Made by a program: the position numbers and the translations under genes. Below, in pieces: positions 31,775 to 35,442 of a stretch of 35,442 bases of DNA (its first letter is position 1; each line of letters starts with the position of its first letter). The notes beneath the pieces were generated by a model. That model searched no databases. It had not been told where the DNA came from and worked only from the letters and a program-made list of their open reading frames with translations. The stretch is from contig LBRM01000011.1 of NCBI GenBank assembly GCA_000991415.1, positions 38,385 through 73,826 of the forward strand, given 5' to 3'. The DNA comes from Candidatus Nomurabacteria bacterium GW2011_GWA1_36_15. Lineage in GTDB: Bacteria; Patescibacteriota; Minisyncoccia; Phycocordibacterales; UBA9973.

Positions 31775-32422
31775 ATGTCCGATTGGTTATTACAAACAAA
31801 AGCTCATTTCAGAAACAGAGATTTTTTAATCTCATTTTTTACGGCTGTTTTATTTTTTATAGTCAGTTTTGGTATTAATTTTGTTGCCGGTACTTATGCT
31901 TCTAAAATAGCTAGCAACTCTGTTACAGATATTATTTTAAGTAATATTCCTGTATATGATGTTTATTTTCTTTTTACTTATGGGATGTTTATAGTTTGGA
32001 TTCCTGTTGCTTTTATTTGTTTCAGACATCCGAGACATATCCCTTTTGTATTAAAAAGTGTGGCTTTGTTTATTGTAATAAGATCTATTTTTATCTCTCT
32101 CACACATATAGGTCCATTCCCGACCCAAATAGACATAGCTAGCAGTTTTAATAATATAATGAATTTCACGGGTGATTTGTTTTTCTCAGCACACACAGGA
32201 TTACCTTTTCTTATGTCTTTAATATTCTGGCAATATAAAAATTTTCGTTATTTTTTTATGGTTTGTTCGGTTTTCTTTGGTACTATAGTTCTTTTAGGGC
32301 ATTTGCATTATTCTATTGATGTTTTGGGTGCCTTCTTTATAACTTATGCTATTTTCCACATAGCGGAATTTTTGTTCAAAAAAGACAGGATACTCTTCTA
32401 CTCTGGAATTCAAAATTTATAA
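31775..32422 (+). CDS. PAP2-like protein of the sphingomyelin-synthase type
   Basis: A 215-residue protein with about six membrane helices. GDLFFSAHTG (His140) and GHLHYSIDVLGAF (His178, Asp182) match the C3 and C4 motifs of sphingomyelin synthases and related PAP2_C phosphotransferases (GDxxFSGHT and HYTxDV), which form a His-His-Asp triad. These enzymes move a phospho-alcohol head group between lipids or remove phosphate. It is the third gene of the DedA-GT4-PAP2 cluster (62-nt gap), pointing to membrane lipid remodelling or scavenging of host lipids. Lipid substrate unknown. A terminator follows the gene. Confidence 0.87.
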   Translation: MSDWLLQTKAHFRNRDFLISFFTAVLFFIVSFGINFVAGTYASKIASNSVTDIILSNIPVYDVYFLFTYGMFIVWIPVAFICFRHPRHIPFVLKSVALFIVIRSIFISLTHIGPFPTQIDIASSFNNIMNFTGDLFFSAHTGLPFLMSLIFWQYKNFRYFFMVCSVFFGTIVLLGHLHYSIDVLGAFFITYAIFHIAEFLFKKDRILFYSGIQNL

Positions 32423-32466
32423 TCGACAGTAAATTTTAAGTTGTTGAAACAATAAAAACCGCAAAA

Positions 32467-32498
32467 TCAAGAGTTCGTTGGATCTCTTGACTTTTTTC
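32467..32498 (+). terminator. Intrinsic terminator of the lipid cluster
   Basis: TCAAGAG/CTCTTGA stem with a 10-nt loop followed by C and TTTTTT. It overlaps the -35 of the next promoter. Confidence 0.78.
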
Positions 32499-32514
32499 TA
32501 TAAGGTGCTATACT
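32487..32514 (+). promoter_or_regulatory. Promoter TTGACT-N16-TATACT of the collagen-like gene
   Basis: The -35 (32487-32492) lies in the 3' arm of the terminator; -10 TATACT is at 32509-32514. The following gene has a strong Shine-Dalgarno (GAGGTGAG, 5 nt before its ATG), unlike the leaderless genes elsewhere. Confidence 0.65.
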
Positions 32515-32552
32515 AACATCAAATAAATTCTTTTAAAAATTGAGGTGAGAAA

Positions 32553-33170
32553 ATGAAAAAAGTGTTATTTTTCTTGGTTTTTTGGGGAGTAGTAGATTTT
32601 ACTTTTGCCCAAGGACCAAATATGTTCAATTCTAGAGAGGAAGCAGAAAAAGCTTTCTCGGAAGGAAAATTTGAGTATTACGTTCCTAAGTATTTTTCCA
32701 ATCATGGAGTTAATCCTGTTGATTGGAAACAAACGTTTGGAATTGCACTTACAAAACCCGCAATTGTAGAGATAGAAACAATTGATGGAATAAAGTTTGT
32801 AATCCAGCCTATAGGAATAATATTGCGTTGGAAAAAATTAAATGAAAAAATGGTTCCGTATGCGAGGGACGATTGCGGAAATAAAATTTATTCTGTTTAT
32901 TATTTGTCTCCTATTCCACTGCGTTTGGTTTCTCAAGTTCCCGGTCCTCCAGGTGCCAAAGGAGATAAAGGAGATAAAGGGGACTTGGGACCACAAGGTT
33001 TCCCTGGAATAAATGTAGAGGAATCATCTTTCCTGCCATGGTGGGGATGGGCATTGATAGGAGCAGGAATTGCTATTTTGGTTGATTATACATTTTTCCA
33101 CGATACATCACCTGTTTATATACCTCCAACCGTAAGTCCCCCAGGGATTGATACCGGCGGAGCACATTAA
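32553..33170 (+). CDS. Exported protein with a short collagen-like Gly-X-Y tract and membrane anchor
   Basis: A 205-residue protein with a signal peptide (about residues 1-20, ending FAQ), then an exported domain of unknown fold (about 21-128, two conserved-looking segments FEYYVPKYFSNHG and IVEIETIDGIKFVIQPIG). Seven Gly-X-Y triplets (GPP GAK GDK GDK GDL GPQ GFP, residues 131-151) follow, with the Lys-Gly-Asp composition that stabilises bacterial collagen helices. Then a membrane helix (about 160-181, WWGWALIGAGIAILVDYTFF) and a Pro-rich tail. It would be a trimeric stalk-like surface protein anchored by the helix; seven triplets is very short for a stable triple helix. It has its own promoter, a strong Shine-Dalgarno, and a palindrome after the gene. 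Confidence 0.8.
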   Translation: MKKVLFFLVFWGVVDFTFAQGPNMFNSREEAEKAFSEGKFEYYVPKYFSNHGVNPVDWKQTFGIALTKPAIVEIETIDGIKFVIQPIGIILRWKKLNEKMVPYARDDCGNKIYSVYYLSPIPLRLVSQVPGPPGAKGDKGDKGDLGPQGFPGINVEESSFLPWWGWALIGAGIAILVDYTFFHDTSPVYIPPTVSPPGIDTGGAH

Positions 33171-33210
33171 AATTCTTAGGGAAGAAAGAATACAAAAATA
33201 TTCCCTTCCC

Positions 33211-33256
33211 TACTCTTCAAAGTTATGAATAAATTTATCCATACCTTTGAAGAGTA
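33211..33256. repeat. 46-bp near-perfect palindrome
   Basis: Two 23-bp halves without a spacer, centred at 33233/33234, with 21 of 23 pairs matching; the outer 12 bp (TACTCTTCAAAG/CTTTGAAGAGTA) are perfect. It sits between the collagen-like gene and the next surface-protein gene. No T-run follows on either side, so it is not a classical terminator; cruciform, operator or mRNA-stabilising hairpin are all possible. Confidence 0.75.
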
Positions 33257-33295
33257 AATATCATTTTACTTTAAAATTTAACAGAAATAAAAAGT

Positions 33296-35442
33296 ATGAA
33301 CACAAAAATAAAAATATTTATAGTTGGCACAATAGCTCTTTGGGGGCTTTTTAATAGTTTTAATAATAATGTTTCCGCTCAGACAGTTGTCGCACATTGT
33401 GACAGCGCAACTTTAACAGGAACTGTATATCCAAATGGTTCCCCAACTGAGGCTTGGTTTGATTGGGGACCTACTATTCCTCCTGCTTATCATACCGCTC
33501 GTCGAACTTTTTATTCTACTTCCAGTTATAGCGACATAATTACCGGCCTTACCCCAAGTACCAGGTATTTTTATCGTGCCATGGCACAAAATGCCGGTGG
33601 TCTTGCTACTGGAGACACCAAAGATTTTTATACTCCCGCCTGCCCCGTCCCAAACCCAACTGTCAATATTTATGCCAATCCTTCAAGTATTCAATATGGA
33701 GGGAATTCCACTCTTTCCTGGTCCTCAATTAATGCTACCTCTTGTTCTGCCGTCTGGACTACCAGTACTGCAATTTCCGGATCTAAAGTAGTTTTTCCAA
33801 CATCAACAAGTGCCTACTCAATTATATGTACGGGACCTGGAGGAGATGCTTCGGATTCTGTTTCTGTCACGGTCAGCGACCCTCCTCAAACTCCAACAGT
33901 TACAATTTCTGCTAACCCAATATCAGTGTCATATAATGGATCTTCAATACTTACTTGGTCCTCTACTGACTCGACATCTTGTAGTGCTACTGATGCCTGG
34001 TCAGGAACAAAAGCAACTTCTGGCAGTCAATCAACTGGCAATTTAACTTCCTCAAAAACTTATACACTCACATGTGCAGGAGCAGGAGGCAATGCAACAG
34101 ATTCAGTGACGGTAATTGTATATCCAATTTTACAACCTTCCGTAAATCTTGAAGCTAATCCTATAAATATCAAGAGTGGTGAGATTTCTACTCTTTTTTG
34201 GAATTCAAGTAATGCAATTTCATGTTCAGCTTCATGGACTACCAGTACTGCAACTTCCGGATCCAAAACAATCTATCCTACATCAACAACTACCTACTCA
34301 ATTACTTGTAATGGTGCCAGTGGTTCAACTCCAGCTAGTGACTCAGTCACAGTCAAAGTTGAACCACAAATTCTAAAACCCCCACCTCCCACAGGACTTA
34401 CTGCTACTGCAGTATCTCAAACACAAATTAATCTCTCATGGAACGCTTCAAGCGGTGCCACAAGTTATGATGTTTATCGAATTGAATCTGACCACGCATT
34501 AAGTTATATCGGATCATCTTCAGTACCGAGTTATTCTAGTACAGGACTTTCATGTGGTTATGTCGATCCGTATACTGGTACTGGCTATAGGTTTGTGGTA
34601 ACGGCTTCAAATGCAGGAGGAACTTCCGATTTGTCAAACATGGCGATTGCGACAACTGACGCATGTACCCCCGGCGCCGTCACTATTGGTTCTGCTTCTC
34701 CCACCAGCCAGACAGCTATGAATGTGACTTGGACTCGTAATTCTCCTTTTACTGAAACTGGATTCAAAATATATCAATATCAGCCGGAACTTAACCCTCT
34801 TAGAGGTACAGCCGGAACTGGCGCCACATCAGGTAGCGCTACCAGTCTTGCTTGTGGCACTCCTTATAGATTTTATGTTCAATCTTATGTTACTACTAAC
34901 GGCCGGACTTACACCGCCCCTGGAATTTCGGGAATTACAAAAGAGGCTACGACCGATCCCTGCACTCCCGCCCCTCCAACCGGTGTTACGGCAACTCCTA
35001 TGAATCAGCAGCAGATCTGGGTAAACTGGAACAGTGTTCCAGGCGCTTCAGGCTATGCGATTTTTGTTTGTAGTGCGACGCCAGCGTATCCGGGTTGTAC
35101 TCCAGATTTGTGGTTGGTTTGGCAAAGTAACATAGGTAAAAGTGTAGTTCCTTACTCGGCGTCTGGGTGTGGTGGGTTCGGTGGCTATAGAGTAAAGACA
35201 TCTGTAGATGGGGGTGGAGGCAGAAGATACTACTCAAATTTCAGTTCGGCAGCATATGCGACGGCTGACTTATGTACAAGTGCTCCCACTGTGAATCTTT
35301 CAGCCGATGATACCAATATAGATTACAATGCTTCTACCTATATTCGTTGGAACTCTACTAATACCACCTCTTGTAGTGCTAGTGGTGGCAACTCTGGCTG
35401 GGCTGGCAGCAAAAGTTTCAGTGGCAGTTTTTACACTGGCGC
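33296..35442 (+). CDS. Large exported surface protein with Ig-like and FN3 modules (3' end outside the window)
   Basis: The frame opens at ATG 33296 and is still open at the window end: 715 complete codons plus two bases. Residues about 1-28 form a signal peptide ending SAQ. The first module (ATLTGTVYPNGSPTEAWFDWG ... GLTPSTRYFYRAMAQNAGG) is the FN3-like fold common in parcubacterial surface proteins. Then come three Ig-like modules with the pattern SISANPxSVxYxGSSxLTWSSxxATSCxA, an FN3 module (PTGLTATAVSQTQINLSWNASSGATSYDVYR), further FN3 modules and another Ig-like one at the edge. The Ig modules share [16 protein letters not shown] with the 1402-residue protein at the other end of the window. 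Likely adhesin or cell-surface stalk. No Shine-Dalgarno is obvious. Confidence 0.88.
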   Translation, partial: MNTKIKIFIVGTIALWGLFNSFNNNVSAQTVVAHCDSATLTGTVYPNGSPTEAWFDWGPTIPPAYHTARRTFYSTSSYSDIITGLTPSTRYFYRAMAQNAGGLATGDTKDFYTPACPVPNPTVNIYANPSSIQYGGNSTLSWSSINATSCSAVWTTSTAISGSKVVFPTSTSAYSIICTGPGGDASDSVSVTVSDPPQTPTVTISANPISVSYNGSSILTWSSTDSTSCSATDAWSGTKATSGSQSTGNLTSSKTYTLTCAGAGGNATDSVTVIVYPILQPSVNLEANPINIKSGEISTLFWNSSNAISCSASWTTSTATSGSKTIYPTSTTTYSITCNGASGSTPASDSVTVKVEPQILKPPPPTGLTATAVSQTQINLSWNASSGATSYDVYRIESDHALSYIGSSSVPSYSSTGLSCGYVDPYTGTGYRFVVTASNAGGTSDLSNMAIATTDACTPGAVTIGSASPTSQTAMNVTWTRNSPFTETGFKIYQYQPELNPLRGTAGTGATSGSATSLACGTPYRFYVQSYVTTNGRTYTAPGISGITKEATTDPCTPAPPTGVTATPMNQQQIWVNWNSVPGASGYAIFVCSATPAYPGCTPDLWLVWQSNIGKSVVPYSASGCGGFGGYRVKTSVDGGGGRRYYSNFSSAAYATADLCTSAPTVNLSADDTNIDYNASTYIRWNSTNTTSCSASGGNSGWAGSKSFSGSFYTG

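Noticed and set aside
33576-34376. Several short plus-strand frames rich in Leu/Pro/Gln
   Set aside because: They are other-frame readings of the large surface-protein gene starting at 33296, whose own frame is open to the window end and matches Ig/FN3 modules.

Overview
The window looks like a chromosomal segment of a Patescibacteria (CPR) bacterium, most likely a parcubacterial lineage. The evidence is AT-rich DNA, compact genes, several start codons placed 6-9 nt after a TATAAT-type -10 box, very large exported proteins built from Ig/FN3-like modules, a Cys-rich protein of a kind seen mainly in these genomes, a pilMNO-type operon, a DUF5652-like protein and a shortened RuvX. TGA ends many genes cleanly (e.g. 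those ending at 5315, 10608, 14989 and 15694 on the minus strand), so the code is the ordinary bacterial one and not the Gly-TGA code of Gracilibacteria/Absconditabacteria. The organism assignment is an inference from gene content.

Left backbone (1-11790): a partial short-chain dehydrogenase, a 1402-residue exported multidomain protein, tRNA-Leu, ribosomal protein L19 ending in an unusual nested hairpin, a Cys-rich protein, an RluA-family pseudouridine synthase carrying two palindromic inserts, tRNA-Val and tRNA-Arg, a type IV pilus inner-membrane operon (PilM, PilN-like, PilO-like and a small membrane protein), a stand-alone tRNA-binding domain, RuvX, a small membrane protein and tRNA-Ser.

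Accessory block A (about 11791-13850) lies between tRNA-Ser(UGA) and what looks like a decayed copy of that tRNA's 3' end. It holds a SWIM zinc-finger gene broken by an in-frame TGA and a Fic-family AMPylation-type protein. Two small genes with well-placed promoters and tRNA-Arg(GCG) follow.

Accessory block B (about 14953-29820) is flanked by a 12-bp direct repeat. It carries a Shedu-like defence nuclease with two overlapping small genes, a large serine recombinase, a frameshifted nuclease-methyltransferase restriction enzyme in an operon with a HEPN-like protein, a candidate structured ncRNA, a small DNA-binding protein, a second strongly structured RNA in the leader of a PD-(D/E)XK nuclease, an exported trypsin-like protease, and a packaging-like operon (ParB-methyltransferase fusion, terminase small-like HTH protein, terminase ATPase). 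There are no capsid, portal or tail genes. It reads as a mobile defence island or a phage-satellite-like remnant.

Right backbone (29900-35442): a DedA protein, a GT4 glycosyltransferase and a sphingomyelin-synthase-like PAP2 protein form a membrane-lipid or glycolipid cluster. An exported protein with a short collagen-like Gly-X-Y tract, a 46-bp near-perfect palindrome and the start of a second large Ig/FN3 surface protein running off the window follow.

The best candidates for something undescribed are the leader RNA at 23384-23514, the candidate ncRNA at 22707-22886, the Shedu-associated small genes, and the capsid-less packaging/defence island as a whole.
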